From: Scylla paramamosain
Lineage: Eukaryota > Arthropoda > Malacostraca > Decapoda > Portunidae
Assembly: GCF_035594125.1 (NCBI RefSeq)
Contig: NC_087191.1
Location: 2,094,501-2,158,500 of the forward strand
Length of the DNA: 64,000 bases
Direction: 5' to 3'
Shown here: positions 1 through 11,780 of the stretch, one piece after another
How the letters are laid out: every line of letters begins with the position of its first letter
How positions within the stretch are numbered: position 1 is the stretch's first letter
The notes under the pieces: model-generated
Seen by the model: the letters and a program-made list of their open reading frames with translations, nothing else
Databases searched by the model: none
Told to the model about the DNA's origin: nothing
Made by a program: the position numbers and the translations under genes

Positions 1-2360
1 CAAAAGGACATTACGAGAGTCGTGTATTATGAGTGTTTTTTTTTTTAAGTTTCTTAAGTACCAAAAAGCTAAAACCCACAAATAACACTATTTATTTAGA
101 AAATAAAAAAAATAAATAAAAAAATAAAAAATATGATTTTTTTGTTTTTTGTTTTTCATCTTCATAGGTACCGAGATGCCAAAATTCTGGGAAAATTCAG
201 GGCAATCATGAGATAAAAGAATATTATCAAAAAAGTTAATTTCAGCTCTTTTTTTTTCCGACTGTTATGTACCAAACCTTAAAGAGCACGGAAAGCCTCC
301 AATATGAGGAAATTAAACGACCTTACCAGAAATCTGTTTTGAGTGTTTTTTAGCATGTTAGGCACCAAAACGATAAATAATAAGGAACTCACTCTATATG
401 GGAATCCAAAACAAAGTTACTGAAAACATGTCTTCTAAGTGTTTTACATAGAAAAACGCTAAAACGGATAAAAAGCAACCAATATCAAGAAATAAAAAAA
501 CGTTACTAAAAAGGTATATTTTGAGTGTTTTTCAGCTTGTTACCTACAAAAAACGCAAAAATTGATGCAAAGCACTCTCTATTGGGAAACAAAAGGACAT
601 TGCAAGAAAAGTGTATAATGAGTGTTTCATAGTTCAAAAGAACCACAAGTCAAAAAACGCAAAATCTCGTGTATATGGAGACGTTTCCTAGATACCAAAA
701 TGCTAAAACTCATGTATAACACTCCTAATTGAGAAACAGAACAACCTTACTAAATGCGTGTATTTTGAGTGCTTTTAACATTCTTAGTTACCAAAACCCC
801 AAATTGCATGCGAAAATGGATTTGTGGGAAAAAAAAAGATTTACCAGAAAAATGTCTTTTGAGTGTTTTTGAGCGTGTTAGCCAATAGAGTACTAAAAAG
901 GAGGGCAATCACATTACATTGGAGTAAAACGAATTTTTACCAAGAACTTGCCTTTAAGTGTTTTTGAGCTACTTATATACCAAAACACTAAAACGCATGC
1001 ATAACACACTTTATGGTGAAACAGAATAACATTACCAAAAACATGTATTTTGAGTGTTTCTGATCACGTTAGCAATAAAAACGCTTAAATACATGCAAAG
1101 AACACTATTTTTGGGAAACGAAAGAAGATTACGAGAAACGTGTATTATGAGTGATTTTAAGTTCATTAATTACCAAAAATCTAAAAGCCACAAATAAAAC
1201 TCTTTATTGAGAAAACAATAAATAAATAAAAAAAATACGATATTTTTTTTCTTTCTTATTCATCTTCACAGGTACCGATATGCCAAAATTCAGGGAAAAT
1301 TCAGGAAATTATGTGAAATCAGAACATTATCAAAAAAGTTAAACATAGCTTTTTTTTCGGACTGTTATGTACCAAACCCGTAAAATGCATACAAAGCCAC
1401 CTATAACGGTAAATTAAACGTCTTTGCCAGAAAACGGTCTTATGAGTGTTTTTCAGCATCTTAGAAACCAACACGATAAATAACATGCAAGTCAATCTAT
1501 ATGGGAATCCAAAACAAAAATTACTAAAAAAGTGTCTTTTCCGTGTTTTACGTAGAAAAACGCTAAAACGGATGCAAACCAACCAATATGAAGAAATAAA
1601 ATAACATTACCAAAAAGGTATATTTTTAGTGTTTTTAACTTTGTTACCTACAACAAACGCGAAAATTAATGGAAAGGACTCTATATTCGGAAGCAAAAGG
1701 ACATTACGAGAAACGTGTATAATGAATTTTTTATAGTTTCACAAGAACTACAAGGCAAAAAACGTAAAAACTCGTGTATATATAGAAGTTTCTTACATTC
1801 TAAAATGGTGAAACTTTGGAACAACACTCTTAATTGAGAAACAGAACAATCTTACTAAATGCGTGTATTTTGAGTGTTTTTCACATTCTTAGTTACCAAA
1901 ACCCCAAATTGCATGCGAAACCAGCTTTATGTGGGTAAAAAATGACATTACTATAGAAAATGTCTTTTGAGTGTTTTTGAGCGTGTTAGACAATAAAGCA
2001 CTAAAAAGCAGGGCAAACACATTACATTGGAATAAAACCAATTTTTAACAAGAACTTGCCTTTAAGTGTTTTTGAGCTCCTTATATACCAAAACACTAAA
2101 ACGCATGGAAAATACACTTTATGGTCAAACAGAACAACATTACCAAAAACATGTATTTTGAGGGTTTTTGATCATGTTACCAATAAAAACGCTTAAATAC
2201 ATATAAAGAACCCTATTTTTGGGAAACAAGAGGACATTACGAGAAACGTGTATTATAAGTGTTTTTAAGTTCCTTAAGTACAAAAAAAGCTAAAACCCAC
2301 AAATAACACTCTTTATAAAGAAAAAAAAAAAAAAAAAATGATTTTTTTTTTTTTGTTATT

Positions 2361-2460
2361 CATCTTCATAAGTACTATGATGCCAAAATTCTGGCAATAT
2401 TCTTTGGGAATGGAAAACAAAATTATTGAAAACGTGTCTTTTCGGTGTTTTACGTAGAAA
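2361..2460 (+). repeat. Deleted HOR copy: M1 fused to end of M3
   Basis: M1 begins normally (gatgccaaaattctggcaat). At about 2,400 it jumps to the last part of M3 (gggaatggaaaacaaaattattg), so M2 and most of M3 are missing. This accounts for the 930-bp distance to the next M1 instead of about 1,100 bp. It fits unequal exchange or slippage between monomers. Confidence 0.75.
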
Positions 2461-2626
2461 AACGCTAAAACAGATTAAAACCAACATGAAGAAATAGAAT
2501 AACATTACCAAAGAGGTATATTTTTAGTGTTTTTGACCTTGTTACCTACAAAAAACGCGAAAATGGATGCAAAGCACTCCCTATTGGGAAAGAAAAGGAC
2601 ATTACAAGAAACATGTATAATGAGTG

Positions 2627-2672
2627 TCTTATTATTTTCGGGCAAAAGAACTTGTGGTTCACAAGAACCAGA
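2627..2672 (+). repeat. M6 variant with extra ~22 bp and small inverted repeat
   Basis: The half-monomer M6 normally opens tagtttcacaagaaccac. Here it carries extra sequence (attattttcgggcaaaagaa) before cttgtggttcacaag, which forms a short cttgtg/cacaag stem. The same variant recurs at 36,071-36,118 and was not seen in other copies. Confidence 0.75.
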
Positions 2673-4108
2673 AGGCAAAAAACGCAAAAACTCGTGTATA
2701 TAAAGAAGTTTCTTAGATACCAAAATGCTGAAACTCATGAATAAAAATCTTAATTGAGAAACAGAACAACATTAGCAAATGCGTGTATTATGAGTGTTTT
2801 TTTCATATTCTTTTCCAAAACCCTAAATAGCATGCGAAACTAGCTTTATGTGGGAAAAAAATGACATTACCAGAAGTATCTTTTCAGTGTTTTTGAGCGT
2901 GTTAGGTAATAAAGCACTAAAAAGCAGGGCAATCTTATTACATTGGAAGAAAACCAACTTTTACCAAGAACTTGTCTTGAATTTTTTTTCAGCTCCTTAC
3001 ATACCAAATCGCTAAAACGCATGCAAAACACTCCTTTATGGAGAAGCAGAAAAACATTACCAAAAAAAAAGTGTTTTGAGTGTTTTTTTTTATCATGTTA
3101 CCTATAAAAACGCTTAAATACATGCAAAGATCCCCATATTTTGGAAACGAAAGGACATTACGAGAAATGTGTATTATGAATGTTTTTATGTTACTTAAGT
3201 GCCAAAACGTTAAAACCTACAAATAACACTCTTTATAAAGAAAAAAAAGTTAAATAAATAAAAAAATAGCATTTTTATTTTTGTGTTATTGATGTTCATA
3301 GGTACCAAGATGCCAAAATTCTGCCAAAATTCAGGGAAATTATGTGGAAAAAACATTATCGAAAAAGTTAGTTTTACCTTTTTTTTTTCGGAATTATGTT
3401 CCAAACCATAAAGTGTATGCAAAGCCTCCTATCTGATGAAATTTAACGACTTTAAAAGAAATCTGTCTTTTGAGTGTTTTCCTGCATGTTAGGCACCAAA
3501 ACGATAAATAATATGAAAGTCACTCTATATGGAAATCCAAAACAAAATAACTGAAAACGTGTCTTTTAAAAGACTTACGTAGAAAAACGCTAAAACGGAT
3601 GCAAACCAACCAATATGAAGAAATAGAATAACATTACCAAAAAAGTATATTTTGTGTGTTTTTGAGCTTGTTACATAAAAAAAAAAAAAAACACGAAAAT
3701 GGATGCAAAGCACTGTATATAAGAAAAAAAAAGGACATAACGAGAAACGTGTATAATGAGTGTCTTATAGTTTCACCAGAATCAAAAAGCAAAAAACGCA
3801 AAAACTCGACTGTATGGAGAAGTTTCTAAGATACCAAAATTCTGAAACTCATGAATAACACTCATAATCAAGAAACAGAACAACCTTACTAAATGTGTGT
3901 ATTTTGAGTGTTTTTTTACATTCTTAGTTATCAAAACCCCAAATTCCATGCGAAACTAGCTTTATGTGGGAAAAAAATGACATTACCAGAAAAGTGTCTT
4001 TGAGTGTTTTTGAGCGTGTTAGGCAATAAAGCATTAAAAAGCAGGGCAATCACATTACATGGGAATAAAACCAACTTTTACGAAGAACTTGCCTTTTAGT
4101 GTTTTTGA

Positions 4109-4562
4109 CACACATTTAGTAAGTTTGCTCTGTTTCTGAATTAAGAGTGTTATTTATGAGTTTCAGCATATACACGAGTTTTTGCGTTTTTTGCCTTGTG
4201 TTTTTTTTTTTTGAACTATAAAAGATTCATTATACATTTTTCTCGCAATGTCCCTTTGTTTCCCAATATAGAGAGCTTTGTATCCATTTTCGCGTTTTTT
4301 TGTAGGTAACAAGCTCAAAAACACTCAAAATATACATTTTTGGTAATGTTTTTCTGCTTCTTGATATAGGTTGGTTTGTATCAGTTTTAGCGTTTTTGTA
4401 CGTAAAACACTGAGAAGACACGTTTTCAGTAATTTTCTTTTGGATTCTCACATACAGTGAGTTCCTTATTATTTATCGTTTTGGTGCCTAACATGCTGAA
4501 AAAGACTCAAAAGACAGATTTCTGGTAAGGTCTTTAATTTCCTCATATGGGAGGTTTTGCAT
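4109..4562 (-). repeat. Inverted segment of the 1.1-kb HOR (M7 back to M2)
   Basis: From about 4,109 the sequence is the reverse complement of HOR sequence. Read on the minus strand it runs from the catatgagg of M2 through M3, M4, M5 and M6 to the cagagcaaacttactaaatgtgtg end of M7. Direct orientation resumes at about 4,562 inside the end of an M8 (tgtcttttcagtg) followed by M9. The piece just before the inversion is also M9, so M8-end/M9 sequence flanks it on both sides. Minus-strand words such as aataaggaactcact and cattgcgag place its source in the HOR subfamily seen near 13,900 and 44,000. It is about 454 bp; breakpoints are uncertain by a few bases. Confidence 0.9.
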
Positions 4563-7500
4563 GTCTTTTCAGTGTTTTTGAGCGTGTTACGCAATAAAGC
4601 ACAAAAAGCCAGGGCTTTTACATGGGACATTACATGGGAATAAAACCAAATTTTGCCAAGAACTGGCCTTTAAGTGCTTTTGAGCTACTTACATACCAAA
4701 ACGCTAAAACACATGCAAAATACATTTTATGGAGAAATAAAAGAACATTACAAAATACATGTATTTTGAGTGTTTTTGATCATGTTATCTAAAAAAAAAC
4801 GCTTAAATACATGCAAAGAACCTTGTGTTTAGGAAACGAAAAAACATTAAGAGAAACGTGTATTATGAGCGATTTTTAAGTTCCTTCAGTACCAAAAAAG
4901 CTAAAACCCAAAAATAACACTCTTTAGAAAAAAAATAAATAAATAAACAAAAAAAATGGGATTTTTTTTTATGTTATTCATCTTCATAGGTACCGAGATG
5001 CCAAAATTATGCCAAAATTCAGGGAATTTATGTGGAAAAAAGAAATTTATCATGAAAGTTAATTATAGCTTTTTTTTCGGATTGTTATGTACCAAACCCT
5101 AAAGTGCATGTAAAGCCACCTATATAAGAATGTTAAACGACTTTACCAGAAACCTGTCTTTTCAATGTTTTTCAGCATGTTAGGCACCAAAACGATAAAT
5201 AATATGTAAATCAGTCAATATGTGAGTCCAAAAGAAAATTACTGAAAACGTGTCTTTTCAGTGTTTTACGTAGAAAAACGCTAAAACGGATACAAACCAT
5301 CCTATATGAAGAAATAGAATAACATTACCAAAAAGATATATTTTGAGTGTTTTTGAGCTTGTTACCTACTAAAAATGCAAAAATGGATGTACAGATCTCT
5401 ATATTAGGAAACAAAAGGACATTACGAGAAACGTGTATAATGAGTGTTTTATAGTTTTAAAAGAACCACAAGGCAATAAACGCAAAAACTCGTATTCTTA
5501 CATATCAAAATGAATAAATGCATGAATAGCACTTTTAATCGATAAACAGAACTACCTTACCAAATTGTGTTTTTTGAGTTTTTTTCACATTTTTAGTTAC
5601 GAAAATGCCAAATTACATGCGAAACTAGCTTCATGTGGGGGAAAAAAAAATGACATTAGTAAAGTGTCTTTTGAGTGTTTTTCAGCGTGATATGCAACAA
5701 AGCACTAAAAAGCAGAACGATCACATTACATGGGTATAAAACCAACTTTTACGAAGAATTTGCCTTTAAGTGTTTTTTAGCCCCTTATATACGAAACCGC
5801 TAAAACGCATGCAAAACAAACTTTATGGAAAAACAGAATAACATTACCAAAAACAAGTATTTTGAGAGTTTTTGATCATGTTATGTATAAAAATGCTTAA
5901 GTAAATGCAAAGAACATTTTATTTAGGAAACAAAAGGACATTACGCGAGACGTGTATTATGAGTGTTTTTTTTTAAGTTCCTTAAGTACCAAAAAGCTAA
6001 AACCCACAAATAACACTCTTTATTTAGAAAATAAAAAAATTAAAAAAATTAAAAATATACTCGTATATATTTTTTTTTCTTATTCATCTTCATAGGTACC
6101 GAGATGCCAAAATTCTTAGGGAAATTCAGGGCAATTATGTGATAAAAGATTATTATCAAAAAAGTTAATTTCAGCTCTTTTTTTTTTTCGACTGTTATGT
6201 ACCAAACCCTAAAGTGCATGGAAAGCCTCCAATATGAGGAAATTAAACGACCTTACCAGAAATCTGTGTTTTGAGTGTTTTTTTTTTAGCATGTTAGGCA
6301 CCAAAACGATTAATAATAAGGAAATCACTCTATATGGGAATCCAAAACAAAGTTACTGAAAACATGTCTTCTCAGTGTTTTACATAGAAAAACGCTAAAA
6401 CGGATGCAAAGCAACCAATTTCAAGAAATAGAAAAACGTTACTAAAAGGTATATTTGGAGTGTTTTTGAGCTTGTTATCTACAAAAAAAAAAACGCCAAA
6501 ATTGATGGAAAGCACTCTGTATTGGGAAACAAAAGGACTTTGCAAGAAAAGTGTATAATGAGTGTTTTATAGTTCAAAAAAACCACAAGGCAAAAAACGC
6601 AAAATCTCGTGTATATGGAGAGGTTTCCTAGATACCAAAATGCTAAAACACATGTATAACACTCCTAATTGAGAAACAGAACAACCTTACTAAATGCGTG
6701 TATTTTGAGTGCTTTTAACATTCTTAGTTACCAAAATCCCAAATTGCATGCGAAAATAGATTTGTGGGAAAAAAAATGATTTACCAGAAAAGTGTCTTTT
6801 GAGTGTTTTTGAGCGTGATAGGCAATAAAGTACTAAAAAGGAGGGCAATCACATTACATTGGAGTAAAACGAATTTTTACCAAGAACTTGCCTTTAAGTG
6901 TTTTTGAGCTACTTTTATACCAAAACTCTAAAACGCATGCAAAACACACTTTATGGTGAAACAGAATAACACTACCAAAAACATGTATTTTGAGTATTTT
7001 TGATCACGTTACCAATAAAAACGCTTAAATACATGCAAAGAACACTATTTTTGGGAAACGAAAGGAGATTACGAGAAGCGTGTATTATGAGTGTTTTTAA
7101 GTTCATTAATTACCAAAAAGCTAAAAGCTACAAATAAAACTCTTTATTGAGAAAACAGTAAATAAATAAAAAAAATACGATATTTTTATTCTTTCTTATT
7201 CATCTTCACAGGTACCGATATGCCAAAATTCAGGCAAAATTCAGGAAATTATGTGAAATTTCAATGTGAAATTATCAAAAAAGTTAAACTTAGCTTTTTT
7301 TCGGACTGTTATGTACCAAACCCGTAATATGCATGCAAAGCCACCTATAACGGAAAATAATTAAAGTTCTTTGCCAGAAAACGGTCTTATGAGTGTTTTT
7401 CAGCATCTTAGTAACCAACACGATAAATAACATGCAAGTCAATCTATATGGGTATCCAAAACAAAATTACTAAAAACGTGTCTTTTCTGTGTTTTACGTA

Positions 7501-8039
7501 GAAAAAACGCTAAAACGGATGCAAACCAACCAATATGAAGAATTAAAATAACATTACCAAAAAGGTATATTTTTATTGTTTTTAAATTTGTTACCTACAA
7601 AAAACACGAAAATGAATGGAAAGCACTCTATATTCGGAAGCAAAAGGACATTTCGAGAAACGTGTATAATGAGTGTTTTATAGTTTCAGAAGAACTGAAA
7701 GGCAAAAAACGTAAAAACTCGTGTATATAGAGAAGTTTCTTACATTCTAAAATCCTGAAACTCTGTAACAACACTCTTTATTGATAAACAGAACAATTTT
7801 ACGAAATGCGTGTATTTTGAGTGTTTATCACATTCTTAGTTACCAAAACCTCAAATTGCATGCGAAACCAGCTTTATGTGGGTAAAAAATGACATTACTA
7901 TAAAAAATGTCTTTTGAGTGTTTTTGAGCGTGTTAGGCAATAAAGCACTAAAAAGCAGGGCAAACACATTACATCGGAATAAAACCAATTTTTAACAAGA
8001 ACTTGCCTTTAAGTGTTTTTGAGCTCCTTATATACCAAA

Positions 8040-8085
8040 ACACTAAAACGCATGCTAAATACACGAAAGGACATTACGAGAAACG
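8040..8085 (+). repeat. Deletion junction M10/M11 between two HOR subfamilies
   Basis: M10 runs to catgctaaatacac and then switches at about 8,063 to the second half of M11 (gaaaggacattacgag), losing about one monomer. Upstream the unit matches the copy starting at 1,261; downstream it matches the copy starting at 4,979. The junction therefore also marks a change of subfamily, as expected from unequal crossover. Confidence 0.75.
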
Positions 8086-11000
8086 TGTATTATGAGTGCT
8101 TTTTAAGTTCCTTCAGTACGAAAAGCTAAAACCCACAAATAACACATTTTAGAAAAAAAATAAAATAAATAAATACAAAAATAAAAAAATGGGATTTTTT
8201 TTTCATCTTCATAGGTACTGAATTGCCAAAATTCTTTCAAAATTCAGGAAATTTATGTGAAAAAAAAATCATTATCATGAAAGTTAATTATAGCTTTTTC
8301 TTCTGATTGTCATGTACCAAAACCTAAAGTGCATGCAAAGCCACCTATATAGGGAAGTTAAACGACTTTACCAGAAACCTGTCTTTTCAGTGTTTTTCAG
8401 CATGTTAGGCACCAATACGATAAATAATATGAAAATCAGTCAATATGTGAATCCAAAACAAAATTACTGAAAACGTGTCTTTTCAGTGTTTTACGTAGAA
8501 AAAACGCTAAAGCGGATGCAAACCATCCTATATGAAGAAATAGAATAACATTACCAAAAAGATATATTTTGAGTGTTTTTGAGCTTGTTACCTACAAAAA
8601 ATGCAAAAATGGATGTAAAGCACTCTATATTAGGAAACAAAAGGATATTACGAGAAACGTGTATAATGAGTGTTTTATAGTTTTAAAAGAACCACAAGGC
8701 AATCAACGCAAAAACTCCTGTATATAGAGAAATTTTTACATACCAAAATGATGAAATGCATGAATAACACTTTTAATTGATAAACATAACTACCTTACTA
8801 AATTGTGTATTTTAAGTGTTTTTCACATTCTTAGTTACAAAAATGCCAAATTACATGCGAAACTAGCTTCATTTGGGAAAAAAAATGACATTACCAGAAA
8901 AGTGTCTTTTGAGTGTTTTTGAGCGTGATATGCAACAAAGCAATAAAAAGCAGAATAATCACATTACATGAGAATAAAACCAACTTTTACGAAGAATTTG
9001 CCTTTAAGTATTTTTTAACCCCTTATATACCAAACCGCTAAAACGCATGCAAAACAAACTTTATGGAGAAACAGAATAACATTACCAAAAACATGTATTT
9101 TGAGTGTTTTTGATCATGTTATCTATAAAAACGCTTAAGTACATGCAAAGAACATTATTTTTGGGAAACAAAAGGACATTACGAGAAACGTGTATTATGA
9201 GTGTTTTTATAAGTTCCTTAAGTACCAAAAAGCTAAACCTCACAAATAACACTCTTTATTTAGAAAAAATCAAAAAAAATTAAAAAATTAAATAATTAGG
9301 ATTTTTTTTTTATTCATCTTCATAGGTACCGAGATACCAAAATTCTGGGAAAATTCAGGGCAATTATATGATGAAAGAATATTATGAAAAAAGTTAATTT
9401 CAGCTTTTTTTTTCGGACTGTTATGTACCAAACACTAAAGTGCATGCAAAGCCTCCAATATGAGGAAATTAAACGACCTTACCAGAAATCTGTGTTTTGT
9501 GTGTTTTTTTTAGCATGTTAGGCACCAAAACGATAAATAATAAGGAACTCACTCTATATGGGAATCCAAAACAAAGTTACTGAAAACGTGTCTTCTCAGT
9601 CTTTTACGTAGAAAAACGTTAAAACGGATGCAAACCAACCAATATCAAGAAATAGAAAAACGTTACCAAAAAGGTTTATTTTGAGTGTTTTTGAGCTTTT
9701 TACCTACAAAAACGCGAAAATTGATGCAAAGCACTCTATATTGGGAAAGAAAAGGACATTGCAGGAAAAGTGTATAATGAGTGGTTTATAGTTCAAAAGA
9801 ACCACGAAGCAAACAAGGTTCGTGTATATGGAGAGATTTCTTAGATACCAAAATGCTGAAACTCATGAATAACAATCTTAATTGAGAAACAGAACAACCT
9901 TACTAAATGCGTGTATTTTGAGTGCTTTTCACATTCTTAGTTACCAAAAACCCTAAATTATATGCAAAAATAGCTTTGTGGGGAAAAAAAATGACTTTAC
10001 CAGAAAAGTATCTTTTGAATGTTTTTCAACGTGATAGATAATAAAGCACTCAAAAGCAGGACAATCACATTACATTGGAATAAAACCATTTTTTACCAAG
10101 AACTTGCCTTTAAGTGTTTTTGAGCTCCTTATATACAAAACTGCTAAAACGCATGCAAAACACACTTTATGGAGAAACAGAATAACATTACCAAAACCTT
10201 GTATTTTGAGTGTTTTTGATCATGTTATCTATAAAAACGCTTAAATACATGCAAAGAACCTTATGTTTGGGAAACGAAAGGACATTACGAGAAACGTGTA
10301 TTATGAGTGTTTTTAAGTTCCTTAAGTACCAAAAAGGTAAATCCCACAATTAATTATCTTTATTGAGAAAAAATAAATAAATAAATAAAAAAGAAATAGG
10401 ATTTATTTTATTTTTTTTATTTATCTTCATAGGTACCGAGATGCCAAAATTCTGTAAAAATTCAGGGCAATTATATGATAAAAGAATATTATCAAAAAAG
10501 TTAATTTTAGCTTTTTTTTTTCGGACTCATGTACCAAACCCTAAAGTGCATGCAAAGCCTCCTATATGAGGAAATTAAACGACCTTATCAGAAATCTCTC
10601 TTTTAGGTGTAGTTCAGCATGTTAGGCACCAAAACAATAAATAATAAGGAACTCACTCTATATGGTAATTCAAAACAAAATTACTGAAAACGTGTCTTCT
10701 CAGTGTTTTACGTAGAAAAACGGTAACACGGAAGCAAACAAACCAATATAAAGAAATAGAAAAACATTACCAAAAAGGTATATTTTGAGTGTTTTTGAGC
10801 TTGTTACCTATAAGAAACACGAAAATTGATGCAAAGCACTCTATAATGGGAAAGAAAAGGACATTGCATGAAAAGTGTATCATGAGTGTTTTATTGTTGA
10901 AAAGAACCACAGGGCAAAAAATGCAAAATCTAGTGTATATGAAGAAGTTTCGTAGATACCAAAATGCTGAATTTCTTGAATTAATTGAGAAACAGAAGAA

Positions 11001-11159
11001 TCTTATTAAATTGTATGCGAAACCTGCTTTACGTGTGGAAAAAAATGACATTACCAGAAAAATGTCTTTTGAGTGTTTTTGAGCGTGTTAGGCAATAAAG
11101 CACTAAAAAGCAGGGCAATCACATTACATTGGAATTAAACCAAATTTTAATAAGAACTT

Positions 11160-11290
11160 GCCTCATGTTACCAATAAAAACGCTTAAATGACATTACCAG
11201 AAAAATGTCTTTTAAGTGTTTTTGAGCGTGATATGCAAGAAAGCACTAAAAAGCAGAAAAAAATCACGTAACTTGGGAATAAAACCAACT
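11160..11290 (+). repeat. Rearranged HOR copy with duplicated M9
   Basis: An M9 broken at acttgcc is followed by a 25-bp scrap of M11 (catgttaccaataaaaacg). It then joins the end of an M8 and a second M9. This lengthens the copy to about 1,159 bp. Confidence 0.7.
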
Positions 11291-11756
11291 TTTACGAAGA
11301 ACTTGCCTTTGAGTGTTTTTAACTCCTTACATACCAAAACGCTAAAACGCATGTAAAACACCCTTTATGGAGAAACAGAATAACATTACCAAAAATATGT
11401 ATTTTGAGTGTTTTTGATCATGTTACTTATAAAAACGCTTAAATACATGTAAAGAACCCTATGTTTGTATAAGAAAAGGACATTAAGAAAATCGTGTATT
11501 ATCAGTGTTTTTAAGTTCCTTAAGTACCAAAAAGCTAAAAAAAAACACAAATAACACTTTATAGAGAGAGAAAAAAAAAGTTACCTAGATACCAAAATTC
11601 TGGTAAAATTCAGGGAAATTTTGTAAAAAAATATATTAAAAAAATAATTTTAGCTTTTTTCTGGCGTTATGTACCAAACCCTGAATTGCATGCATAGCCA
11701 CCTATATTGAGAAATTACTCGACTTTACCAGAAACCTGTCTTTTGAGTGTTTTTTT

Positions 11757-11780
11757 CAGCAATTTCAACAATATTACTGA
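11757..11780 (+). repeat. Shared ~48-bp deletion in M3 (copy 1 of 5)
   Basis: M3 is collapsed to cagcaatttcaacaatattactg, losing the ttaggcacc...gggaatcc part. The identical scar occurs near 37,963, 41,219, 42,228 and 48,237, all in block III. It is a good marker for exchange between blocks I and III. Confidence 0.85.

Noticed and set aside
2624..2672. Intrinsic terminator or regulatory hairpin at the M6 insertion
   Set aside because: The 6-bp stem lies in noncoding satellite with no gene nearby; bacterial-style terminators are not relevant here.
11540..11660. Start of an LTR or DNA transposon at A-rich patches of M12
   Set aside because: The A-rich patch recurs at the same place in every HOR copy, without terminal repeats or coding sequence. 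It is part of the unit.
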